Assembly (NCBI GenBank): GCA_037176845.1
Contig: JAYKXP010000050.1
Location: 124,001 to 188,000 of the forward strand
Direction: 5' to 3'
From: Paramarasmius palmivorus
Lineage: Eukaryota > Basidiomycota > Agaricomycetes > Agaricales > Marasmiaceae
DNA: 64,000 nt
The notes under the pieces are model-generated. The model did no database searches, was not told the origin of the DNA, and was given only the letters and a program-made list of their open reading frames with translations. The position numbers were made by a program, and so were the translations under genes. The first letter of the stretch is position 1. Each line of letters begins with the position of its first letter. Shown here piece by piece: positions 21,361-29,940 of the stretch.

Positions 21361-23260
21361 AAAAAATCAAAATGTCAGCTGTCTGACATCAAAACATCAA
21401 AATCTATGTGGGCAACCGATGTTTTTATGTTGGAAAGCCGATGTTTTGATGTTTTGGAGTGGGAAAGCTGACATTTTGATATTTTAAAGTGGGAAATGTG
21501 AAAATGTCAGAATTTCTGACCTGAAAATGTCAAAATGTCAGCTTTCTGACATGAAAACACTGGTCGCCCACATAGATTTCAATGTTTTGCAGTGGGAAAT
21601 GTGAAAACGTCGGTGGGTGACCGATGCTTTTATGTTGGACAGTTGACGTTTTGACATTTCCAGGCTGGAAGTTCTGACATTTTCACATTTCCCACTTCAA
21701 AACATCGAAATCTATGTGGGCGACCGGTGTTTTCATGCCGATGTTCTGATATTTTGAAGTGGGAAAGCCGACGTTTTCACATTTCCCACTTCAAAACATC
21801 AAAACGTCGGCTTTCTGACATGAAAACACCGGTCACCCACATAGATTTCGATGTTTTGAAGTGGGAAATGTGAAAATGTCAGAACTTCCAGCCTGGAAAT
21901 GTCAAAACGTCAACTGTCCAACATAAAAGCATCGGTCACCCACCGACGTTTTCACATTTCCCACTGCAAAACATTGAAATCTATGTGGGCGACCGGTGTT
22001 TTCATGTCAGAAAGCCGACGTTTTGATGTTTTGAAGTGGGAAATGTGAAAACGTCGGCTTTCCCACTTCAAAATATCAAAACGTCGGCTGTCCGACATAA
22101 AAACATCGAAATCTGTGTGGGTGACCGATGTTTTTATGTCGGAAAGCCGACGTTTTGACATTTCCCACTTCAAAACATCAAAACGTCGGCTTTCCGACCT
22201 GGAAATGTCAAAACGTCGGCTGTCCGACATAAAAACATCGAAATCTGTGTGGGTGACTGATGCTTTTATGTTGGACAGTTGACGTTTTGACATTTCCAGG
22301 TTGGAAAGCTGACGTTTTGATGTTTTGAAGTGGGAAATGTCAAAACGTCGGCTTTCCGACATAAAAACATCGGTCACCCACACAGATTTCGATGTTTTTA
22401 TGTCGGACAGCCGACGTTTTGATATTTTGAAGTGGGAAAGCCGACGTTTTGACATTTCCCACTTCAAAACATCAAAACGTCGGCTTTCCAACCTGGAAAT
22501 GTCAAAACGTCAACTGTCCAACATAAAAGCATCAGTCACCCACACAGATTTCGATGTTTTTATGTCGGACAGCCGACGTTTTGACATTTCCAGGTCGGAA
22601 AGCCGACGTTTTGATGTTTTGAAGTGGGAAATGTCAAAACGTCGGCTTTCCGACATAAAAACATCGGTCACCCACACAGATTTCGATGTTTTTATGTCGG
22701 ACAGCCGACGTTTTGATATTTTGAAGTGGGAAAGCCAACGTTTTCACATTTCCCACTTCAAAACATCAAAACGTTGGCTTTCCGACCTGGAAATGTCAAA
22801 ACATCAGCTGTCCAACATAAAAACATCGAAATCTGTGTGGGTGACCAATGTTTTCATGTCGGAAAGCCGACGTTTTGACATGTTCAGGTCGGAAATTCCG
22901 ATGTTTTCACATTTCCCACTTTAAAACATCAAAACATCGGCTTTCCAACATAAAAACATTGAAATCCATGCAGGCAACTGGTGTTTTCATGCCGGAAAGC
23001 CGATGTTCTGATATTTTGAAGTGGGAAAGCCGACGTTTTCACATTTCCCACTTCAAAACATCAAAATGTCGGCTTTCCGCCATAAAAACATTGAAATCTG
23101 TGTGGGCGACCAATGTTTTTAAGTTGGACAGCCTACATTTTGACATTTCCAGGTCAGAAATTCCAATGTTTTCACAGTTCCCACTTCAAAACATCAAAAG
23201 ATCAGCTGTGGTATAAAAACATTGAAATTTGTGCAGGCAACCAATGTTTTGATAGTATTC
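21361..23260. repeat. Palindrome-rich repeat array C, open on both strands
   Basis: Repeated blocks of about 60 bases combine CGTCGGCTTTCCGACATAAA, CATCGGTCACCCACACAGAT and GAAGTGGGAAATGTCAAAAC in alternating orientation. Because the units are near-palindromic and a multiple of three in phase, both strands stay open for about 180-200 codons (minus 21952-22491, plus 22325-22924). Both strands encode almost the same peptide, with repeats such as SDSRRFD and MSKRRLS. I treat this as satellite-like DNA, not as genes. Confidence 0.85.
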
Positions 23261-23360
23261 AAAACATCCACACTTAAACTAGTCATTTTTTCCTGCTGTC
23301 TGTTGCTCTTTGTTGTGTGGCAAGGTGACAAAAAAGCGGAAAGCCCAACAGATTAATGAA

Positions 23361-23866
23361 CCCATATAAGGCAGGTTCCCACACTTAAACTACAGTCGTC
23401 TTTTGCTGCTGCCTGTTGCTTTTTGTTGCGGCAAAACGACAAAAGTCAAGTGGAAACCCGACATACTACCATATAAGGCAGGTTCCCACACTTAAACTAC
23501 AGTCGTTTTTTGCTGCTGCCTGTTGCTTTTGTTCTCTTGTCGTGCGGAAAGGCCGACAGAAAAGTCAGACCCATATAAGGTAGGTTCCCACACTTAAACT
23601 ACAGTCATTTTTTGCTGCTGCCTGTTGCTTTTTTGTTGTGCGGCAAAGCAACAAAAAAAGTCAATCAAGCGGAAACCCGATAGATCAATGAACCCATATA
23701 AGGCAGGTTCCCACACTTAAACTACAGTCGTCTTTTGCTGCTGCCTGTTGCTTTTTGTTACGGCAAAGCGACAAAAATCAAGCGGAAACCCGACATACTA
23801 CCATATAAGGCAGGTTCCCACACTTAAACTACAGTCGTTTTTTGCTGCTGCCTGTTGCTTTTTTTT
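23361..23866 (+). repeat. Tandem array of about 100-123-bp units at the right end of the insertion
   Basis: Five units start with CCATATAAGG at 23361, 23468, 23570, 23693 and 23801, and a partial, degenerate unit precedes them from about 23265. Each carries GGTTCCCACACTTAAACTAC, TTTTGCTGCTGCCTGTTGCT and a GCGGAAACCCGA block. The ACACTTAAACTACAGT part is present inverted at the left end (10531-10551). The array ends in an A/T homopolymer stretch at about 23862-23880. Confidence 0.88.
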
Positions 23867-23877
23867 TAAAAAAAAAA

Positions 23878-23910
23878 AGATACAAGACGATTCCTCGTAA
23901 ACTCGGACTC
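23878..23910 (+). repeat. Right terminus of the 13.6-kb insertion
   Basis: GATACAAGACGATTCCTCGT followed by AAACTCGGACTC ends exactly where the second GTAAC begins. Read in reverse, GAGTCCGAGTTTAC resembles GAGTCCTCGTTTAC at 10337-10350 near the left end, a weak subterminal inverted match. Confidence 0.6.
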
Positions 23911-23915
23911 GTAAC
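23911..23915 (+). repeat. Right copy of 5-bp target-site duplication (GTAAC)
   Basis: Joined to A at 23916 it gives ACA AAG GCG GCT GAG..., so the DUF6589-like frame continues without gap or frameshift from the left half. Confidence 0.7.
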
Positions 23916-26093
23916 AAAGGCGGCTGAGCAAATCGTCGGAAGAACAGGTAAGTGATTTCATCGTCTTAAATCACCAGCTAATACTAACTTCTTGATGTTA
24001 GACTCACAGGAGAACGGCACATGTGCAACAATATTCAAATTGTGGAAGGCCTCGCTCAGTGATATGAGGACAGCAGACCTTGATCAGTCGTTCGATACAG
24101 CACCTCCACTCGAGCTCAATGACATCCTGCACTCACCTGCAGAGGCAACACTTTTTCGACAGTGCCTTATCCACTGCATCCTTCGCATCATAATCAAATA
24201 TGGTGGTCCGACTTTCTCTAAATTCCACAAAGAACTCGACGAGGCACAACCAGTCACAAGCGACAAGATTGAGGTTCACCAAACCGAAATATATCCTCTC
24301 CCTGCCTGGAACATTGACGAGTCAACAATTGAAGGAAACGCACAGGTAGTCGAGGAGATCTTCAAATACCTAGGTCTACGCGACCGACCTGATTTTGCCC
24401 AGACGGTCCGGATTCTTGCAGGCGACCAGCTCTCAATTGCTCGATTACGCTCTTTGGTGAATATCCGAGCAGGCCAGGAGGGTGGTTTCAATGGATTTCG
24501 ATGGGGAGCATGGATGCCGGGGCTTTTCCACGCCAAAATCGCTGACTGCCATGGTTTCTTCAACACTCACTGGGGTAAGCCCAACACTGGCAATCGCAAT
24601 CCAGGCAGCCTTTGGTTTCACAACAGCATTCTTCACCGACTCCCTATCACTATCACTTCGCTACCAACATTTCGAACGTGTCGCGATCTCATCTTCGTTT
24701 CCCTTTATGCGCGCGTCCTGAATTGCTTCCTTCTGGTGACAAAGGCCGACTCGCTTGACGACTATGTCAAACCTACAACCACCTTTCAAGACCTGTACGC
24801 TGATGCAGCAGCAGTCTACGATCGATATACCGACACCGAAAAGGTCTCCGAATTGCGATGGGAGAGGAAATGTGCTGTTGATGCTGGGAAGAACCCAAAA
24901 GAGGAGAAAAAGGGAGATATGGTATTCGAGAATGCAGTTTTGTTTCTTCGGGACGCCCTCATCACGCGTGAATTCGCTGATGCAGTCAAGTGTGGAGATT
25001 CTGGGCGGGTAGTCTTGGTGTTGAAGATTTGGGCGCTGAGTTTCCGGGGGAATGGACGCACGAAATATGCCTACGAAATGTTGAGTATCATTCACCATCT
25101 CACACGCGTATGGCCAGAAGGCTTGCGGTATGTCACTTGGTACCCCTTACTGTGCTCATTTGAACTCAACAACTCACAGGAAGATCATACTGAATAACTG
25201 GTTGCTGGATCCCACCGGTAATCCAAACTCATTCGTCGAAGTGGACCTAGTACAAGAACACTTAAACTTCTGGATCAAGGTATGTGATTGATGTTGTATA
25301 TATTACAGGCCATTATGAATCAGTTTCGCAGAATTTCTACCGGGCACATGGGAGTAACGCGTCATGGGAGTGGCTCGAAACAATCGCGCCGTGCGTTGGT
25401 GTTCTTCGACACCTCACAAAGAGCCTCAATGGTCTCCTGGGCGCTGACTTGGGGATCAAGCATGAACCGCCAGATTTAACAACTGACATCGACACTCTTA
25501 TGGCTAGCCTACGTGCCCGTGGTGTTTACAGCCTCCAGCCTGGTCGTGTACTTGGTGACGATGACGATAGCCCTGCCGTTGATAGCATCAGCAAGGGACT
25601 GGAGATGTTGACGGAAAACTCGAAAAGTCCGCTGACAGATTACAACTCTGCGTTTGCACGTCTTCAAGTTCGGACACGAATAAAGCCGCTAGTTCCTGTG
25701 GCAGCAGAGCCTGGAGAGTTATTAGCAGGCAATCCCAGTCAAAATCGTCGATGTGACACACCTAGAAACCCAGTACCGCCTTCACCACCATCTATCAGAC
25801 CAGCCGAGTCTCCCAATACTGGCCCCAGCATGACTACAACTTCATCTTCTAAACCCGCGGGTTCTCAGGAAGCAGAGGAAGAGGAGGAGGATACTGATGA
25901 TGAAGAGAATGAGTTAATACTACTCATGGATGAGGAAGATGAACCAACCTTGGAGAGAGTGTCGGCAGAGGATGTTGCCTTGAATATGGATGATGATGTT
26001 GTAGAGGCTTGGACTGACGGAGATTCAGATGTAGAAGAGAATTTGGGGGGCTCTGATAGCTCTGGGGGCTCGGATGACGATATGGGAATATAG
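23916..26093 (+). pseudogene. DUF6589-like gene, 3' fragment
   Basis: C-terminal two thirds of the family: exons 23916-23947, 24002-25127, 25180-25279 and 25332-26093. Blocks typical of the family are intact: AAEQIVGRTDSQENGTCATI, PAWNIDESTIEG, ILAGDQLSIARLR, FHAKIADCHGF, RDLIFVSLYARVL, GDMVFENAVLFLRDALITRE, GRVVLVLKIWALSFRGNGRT, NNWLLDP, SFVEVDLVQEHLNFWIK and RAHGSNASWEWLE. An acidic C-terminal tail follows. Conserved Asp/Glu-containing motifs (DES, GDQL) suggest a catalytic or nuclease-like core, but that is inference. Joined across the insertion, the spliced frame is 1,085 codons with no stop or shift, so the gene was intact until the insertion. This half has no promoter of its own that I can see. 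Confidence 0.82.
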
Positions 26094-26440
26094 TCAATGT
26101 GTTTTGAAGGGTATATAATGAGCGGATACAGTGTATAGTACAGATTTGTGATATGAGCTGGCGGAGACGAGCTGATTTTTCTAAGTCCAAAGTCACGCTT
26201 GACGTTACATGCCATGTCACGGCTCAATTCACCCAGCCGCTCCGCCAAAGTGAAAAGCGAAGCCACGTGGCGGAGCGGCTGGTCACGAGCCTAGGCCTCT
26301 TCATCAAGAATCACATCATCACGAACAAGCACCACCAGCCTCAGATTATTCATGATCACCATGGTAGTACAGCAGCGTATGTATGGAAGCTCTAAGATTT
26401 GGGTCGTCAACAACCTATCCTTCCCCTCTGAGCCACTTCT
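26094..26440. other. Convergent intergenic region with a strong hairpin
   Basis: Between the DUF6589-like stop and the 3' end of the second NACHT gene. It holds the 15-bp-stem hairpin at 26233-26282 and, from about 26297, the start of the segment duplicated with 28229 onward. Confidence 0.6.
26233..26282. other. Perfect 15-bp inverted repeat (hairpin)
   Basis: CCAGCCGCTCCGCCA and TGGCGGAGCGGCTGG are exact reverse complements separated by about 20 bases. It lies about 140 bases past the DUF6589-like stop. It could be a transcript 3' structure or an element end. Confidence 0.85.
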
Positions 26441-27899
26441 TTAAACTTTTGTTGAGTCTTCCGCTAGACTCTGAAAAAACCTGGAGACCAAATGACGTTT
26501 CTCCAATTCTGAAAGTAGTGGTATGTGGTATATTCCTGAGCGGGATTTGTCCAGGAGAAACTCAGTAAAAGAGCTATGTCGCATGCGTATCCGACTTCCC
26601 GCTTCAATTACAACGTGCAACTCAGAAAACAGCGACTTGATCTCGTGCTCGTCATATTGAAAGGCGCGAGCGATGTTTCGAACTGTGTGGTGCTCGAAAG
26701 TAAAGTCTTCAAGTTCTAGGCGAGAGCTGAGAATAAGCTGGAGGATTGGTCGAACCTTCCCCCAATGACGACATGTAGACAGAATTTGTTGGTGCAACAT
26801 ATCAAGAGTTGGATATGGAGACTCTGGCAGGTAACCAGGCTCAGTGCTCAGAATGACCTCCAAGTCGTCCTGTGGTCGCTGAACAGAAGTAATGTATACC
26901 AGGACGACAACGGCAAAAATGAATTGCCCGTTCGCTCGCTCCACAAGATTCATCACTTGTCCTTCACTCGGCCATTCCTCTCCCCCGATGACATGTGTTG
27001 ATCGAATTATGGTAAATCCCTCTACAAAATATCGCTGGATGTCCAAGTCCGACTCAGATAACATCCCTGTGAGGCGAATTGTTGTGCCCGGAATCTGAAT
27101 CTCTTCTAGGCACGAGGAAAAGGCCGCATCTTCGATAAGATTTCGGATGTGGGGTTCGGGTCGACTGCATAGGAGGAATCTGAAGGGAAAGGGATTGGGT
27201 CCATGGAAAGTGATAGCAAAATCTATCATGCGCAACAGCCTTTGTTGAGAAGGGATGTCAATGCACCTGTCGAATCCATCAATCGTGATGAGACTAGGTA
27301 TGTATGGGCGTGCATCTAAGGGAAGCTGGGAGAATGGTTCAAGAAGAAGTTTTATGAACTGGTTCTCCACAGATGTTTGAAATACGTCTGGATGAGAGCG
27401 AATGGCGTCGATAATGAAGGGCCGAATAATGGACCTGAAGGGTTCCGAAGACGTGCAGCATTGGTACGCTAACGTAGCTGCGAAGGGCTCCAGCTTGTTG
27501 AGAGTGGGATCGTTACGCGAGAAGAAGAATGTTGCAGTAGTAGTCCAGTAGCGGCCCGGGTGGTCCTCCGAAATCCTCTGAGCAATTGCCGACTTTCCTG
27601 CCCCAGCAATTCCATACAGCCAAGAAACTCTAATGTCACTGTCTCTATCTTCGATCCACCTGCCCAACTTCTCGAGAATGCTCACCCGCGTGTTGGGAGA
27701 ACAGTTTGGCCGAGGGTGGCGTGCAACAACGGTATGGCATGCGTTCAGCGCAGCTCGCTGCTCCAATGCTCGAAGTATATCGGAATCCTCTAAGAACTCG
27801 AAATAAGTAAGTTTCATTCTTGAAGAGTAATCCTGGAAACTCACCGGTAGTACTTGTATAAGTTATATGAGTTACAGTCTGAGGACCAAAGAACGCCAT
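26441..27899 (-). CDS. NACHT-domain STAND NTPase with altered Walker B
   Basis: 467 aa in two exons (27899-27845 and 27789-26441). Exon 1 encodes only MAFFGPQTVTHITYTSTT and is joined by a phase-1 intron. Walker A is GIAGAGKS and intact. Walker B reads LITIDGFDRC, where the other two NACHT genes here have DGLDE, so the acidic residue thought to support hydrolysis is Arg. Sensor-like LLCSRPEPH is present. The tail ends at FFQSLAEDSTKV because of a small indel relative to the tandem copy at 28336. It is probably a recent duplicate whose ATPase cycle is changed or lost. It could still act as a binder or decoy; that is inference. Confidence 0.87.
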
Positions 27900-28028
27900 G
27901 ACTCGTGTATCTTGAGTAGTGCGTTATGATTGCTGCGATGAAGGGGGCATTAGGATTGGGAGAAACGGCGAAAGATGAGCAGATGTGTGTTACTGATGGT
28001 GGGAAGGGCAAGCCGCAAAAAAGTGAGA

Positions 28029-28226
28029 ATTCGCACGGGACCGGCTGTTCCTCCATCGGCGATTGCTATGCATTCCCCGATGACCTGTTAGCCATACCCA
28101 GCCGTACCTAGACTTGCTGAAGGTTTTGAACATGAAATCCAAACCCAGAAATTCACTTTCATTGAACGATGAAGAAAACGTATACCTGAGCCTCTGCCGT
28201 TTTTCGCTGTCACCGTGACCTCTTCA
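28029..28226. repeat. Element shared by upstream regions of NACHT genes, copy 2
   Basis: Similar to 5744-5962 along its length, same orientation. It lies 130 bases upstream of the ATG at 27899. The third NACHT gene (ATG 29813) shares the proximal upstream sequence (GGGGGCRTTAGGATTRGGAG) but not this element. Confidence 0.75.
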
Positions 28227-29940
28227 ATTAATGTTCATCAAGAATCACATCATCACGAACAAGCACCGGCAGCCTCAGATTATTCATGATCACCATGGTA
28301 GTACAGCAGCGTATGTAACACTAAGATATGGGTCGTCAACAACCTATCCTTCCCCTCTGAGCCACTTCTTTTGTTTCTTTCGCTAGACTCTGAAAAAACC
28401 TGGAAACCAAACGACGCTCCTCCAATTCTGAAAGTGGTGGTATGTGGTATATTCCTGAGCGGGATTTGTCCAGGAGAAACTCAGTAAAAGAGCGATGTCG
28501 CATGCGTATCCAACTTCCCGCCTCAATTACAACGTGCAACTCAGAAAACAGCGACTCGATTTCGTGCTCGTCATATTGAAAAGCGCGAGCAACGTTTCGA
28601 ACTTCAGTTCGATCGAAGGTAAAGTCTTCAAGTAGGCGAGATAACATTGATGACATTGATAAACCTGCTATGGACCGACCTCGAGAGCTGAGAATAAACT
28701 GGAGGATTGGTCGAACCTGCTCCCAACAACGACATGTAGACAGGATTTGTTGATGCAACATATCAAGAGTAGGATATGGAGACTCTGGTATGTAGCCAGG
28801 CTTAGTCCTCAGAATGGCCTCCAACCGTTCCTGTGGACGGTCGGAATAACTCAGATCGCGAAGATAAGACACGACAACGTTAGCAAAGATGAACTGCCCG
28901 TTCGCTCGCCCCACAAGATTCATCACTTGGTCTTTACTCGGCCTCAATCGAGTCTTGGAAAGTTCTTCTAAAAGATATCGCTGGATGTCCAAGTCCGACT
29001 CTGATAATATCCCTGTGAGGCGGATCGTTGTGCCCGGGATCTGAATCTCGTCTAGGCACGAGGAAAAAGCCGCATCTGCGATAAGATTTCGTATGTGGGG
29101 TTCAAGTCGACTGCATAGGAGGAAAATGAAGGGAAAGGGATTGGGTCCAGAGAAAGTGATGGCAAGATCTATCATGCGCAACAGGGTTTTTTGAGAGGAA
29201 ATGTCAATGTACTCGTCGAGTCCATCAACCGTGATGAGATTAGGTATGTTTGGGCGTGCTTGTAAAGGAGTCTGGGAGAATGGTTCAAGAAGAAGTTTCA
29301 TAAACTGGTTCTCCATAGATGTCTGAAATATGTCTGGATGAGAGCGAATGGCGTCAGTAATGAGGGGCTGAACAATGGAGCCGACGCCTCTCGTGCAGCA
29401 TTGGTACGCCAACGTAGCGACGAAGTGTTCTAGCTTGTCGCGAGTGGAATCGTTACGCGGGGAGAAGAATATTGCGGCAAGTCGGTCGCTGTGGACCTTC
29501 GAAATCTTCTGAGCGATTGCCGTCTTTCCTGCCCCAGCAATTCCGTACAGCCAATAGACTCTAATGTCACTGTCTCTATCTCTAATCCACCTGCCCAACT
29601 TCTCAAGAATTCTGATCCGCGTGTTGGGATGACAATTTGGCAGCCTGGGGTAGCATGCTTCAGAGTCATACCATTTCATCGCAACTCGCTGCGCCAATGC
29701 TCGAAGTATATCGTCTAAGACTCGAAATGAGTTTCATTTTTTAAGAGTAGTCTTGGAAACTCACCGTCAGTACTTGTATTAGCTATGTTAATGACAGTCT
29801 GAGGTCTATTCATGGTGTTGTGAGCACCGCCGCTGATGGGCCTGCGATAGAACGCCAGTAATTTGTGATTGATGCAATGTAGGGGGCGTTAGGATTAGGA
29901 GAAACGGCGAAAGACGATCAGATGCGTTCTAATGGTGGGA
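28227..29940. repeat. Tandem segmental duplication with 26297-27995
   Basis: The 3' flank (TCATCAAGAATCACATCATC ... ACCATGGTAGTACAGCAGCG), the whole NACHT gene and about 120 bases of 5' flank are repeated head to tail. The copies differ by scattered substitutions and several indels, including about 14 extra codons in the 28336 copy. Confidence 0.88.
28336..29813 (-). CDS. NACHT-domain STAND NTPase (third copy)
   Basis: 475 aa in two exons (29813-29765 and 29714-28336), tandem paralogue of the gene at 26441. The leader exon encodes MNRPQTVINIANTST. Walker A is GIAGAGKT and Walker B is LITVDGLDEY, so NTP-binding and hydrolysis residues look intact. The sensor-like segment reads LLCSRLEPH, with Leu for the Pro of the other copies. 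A 14-residue insertion (RSIAGLSMSS region) precedes LEDFTF. The C-terminus extends a few residues past that of its neighbour (EVAQRGRIGC). Like the others it lacks C-terminal repeats. Confidence 0.88.

Larger units (their letters stand above)
10299..23910. mobile_element. Composite 13.6-kb insertion inside the DUF6589-like gene
   Basis: Everything between the two GTAAC copies is foreign to the gene: AT-rich, repeat-packed and without host-like exons. It contains nested parts: a tRNA-like left end, palindrome arrays, a copia-type element (12774-17097), more palindrome arrays and a tandem array at the right end. A 21-base stretch at 10531-10551 is exactly the reverse complement of part of the right-end tandem unit (for example 23376-23396), so the two ends carry subterminal inverted repeats. 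The left terminal sequence recurs inverted at 18865-18918, and the right terminal sequence recurs at about 20815 and 21012; these matches support the assigned ends. There are no TG...CA ends and no simple terminal inverted repeat, so the class of the outer element is unknown. Confidence 0.7.

Noticed and set aside
21952..22924. Two overlapping protein-coding genes of 180-200 codons
   Set aside because: The peptides are translations of near-palindromic DNA repeats and are the same on both strands.
23361..23866. CRISPR-like array
   Set aside because: Units are about 100-123 bp tandem repeats without short unique spacers, in a eukaryotic transposon context.
10292..23916. LTR-retroelement ends TG...CA for the outer insertion (TGGTAAC... 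to ...GTAACA)
   Set aside because: The flanks would then be TAATA and AAGGC with no duplication, and the two ends share no long terminal repeat.
10294..23947. Reading the 13.6-kb stretch as a very long intron starting at the GTAACT after NINM
   Set aside because: The frame and family spacing are restored exactly by removing the insert plus one GTAAC, there is no acceptor just before AAAGGCGG, and the stretch is full of transposon repeats.
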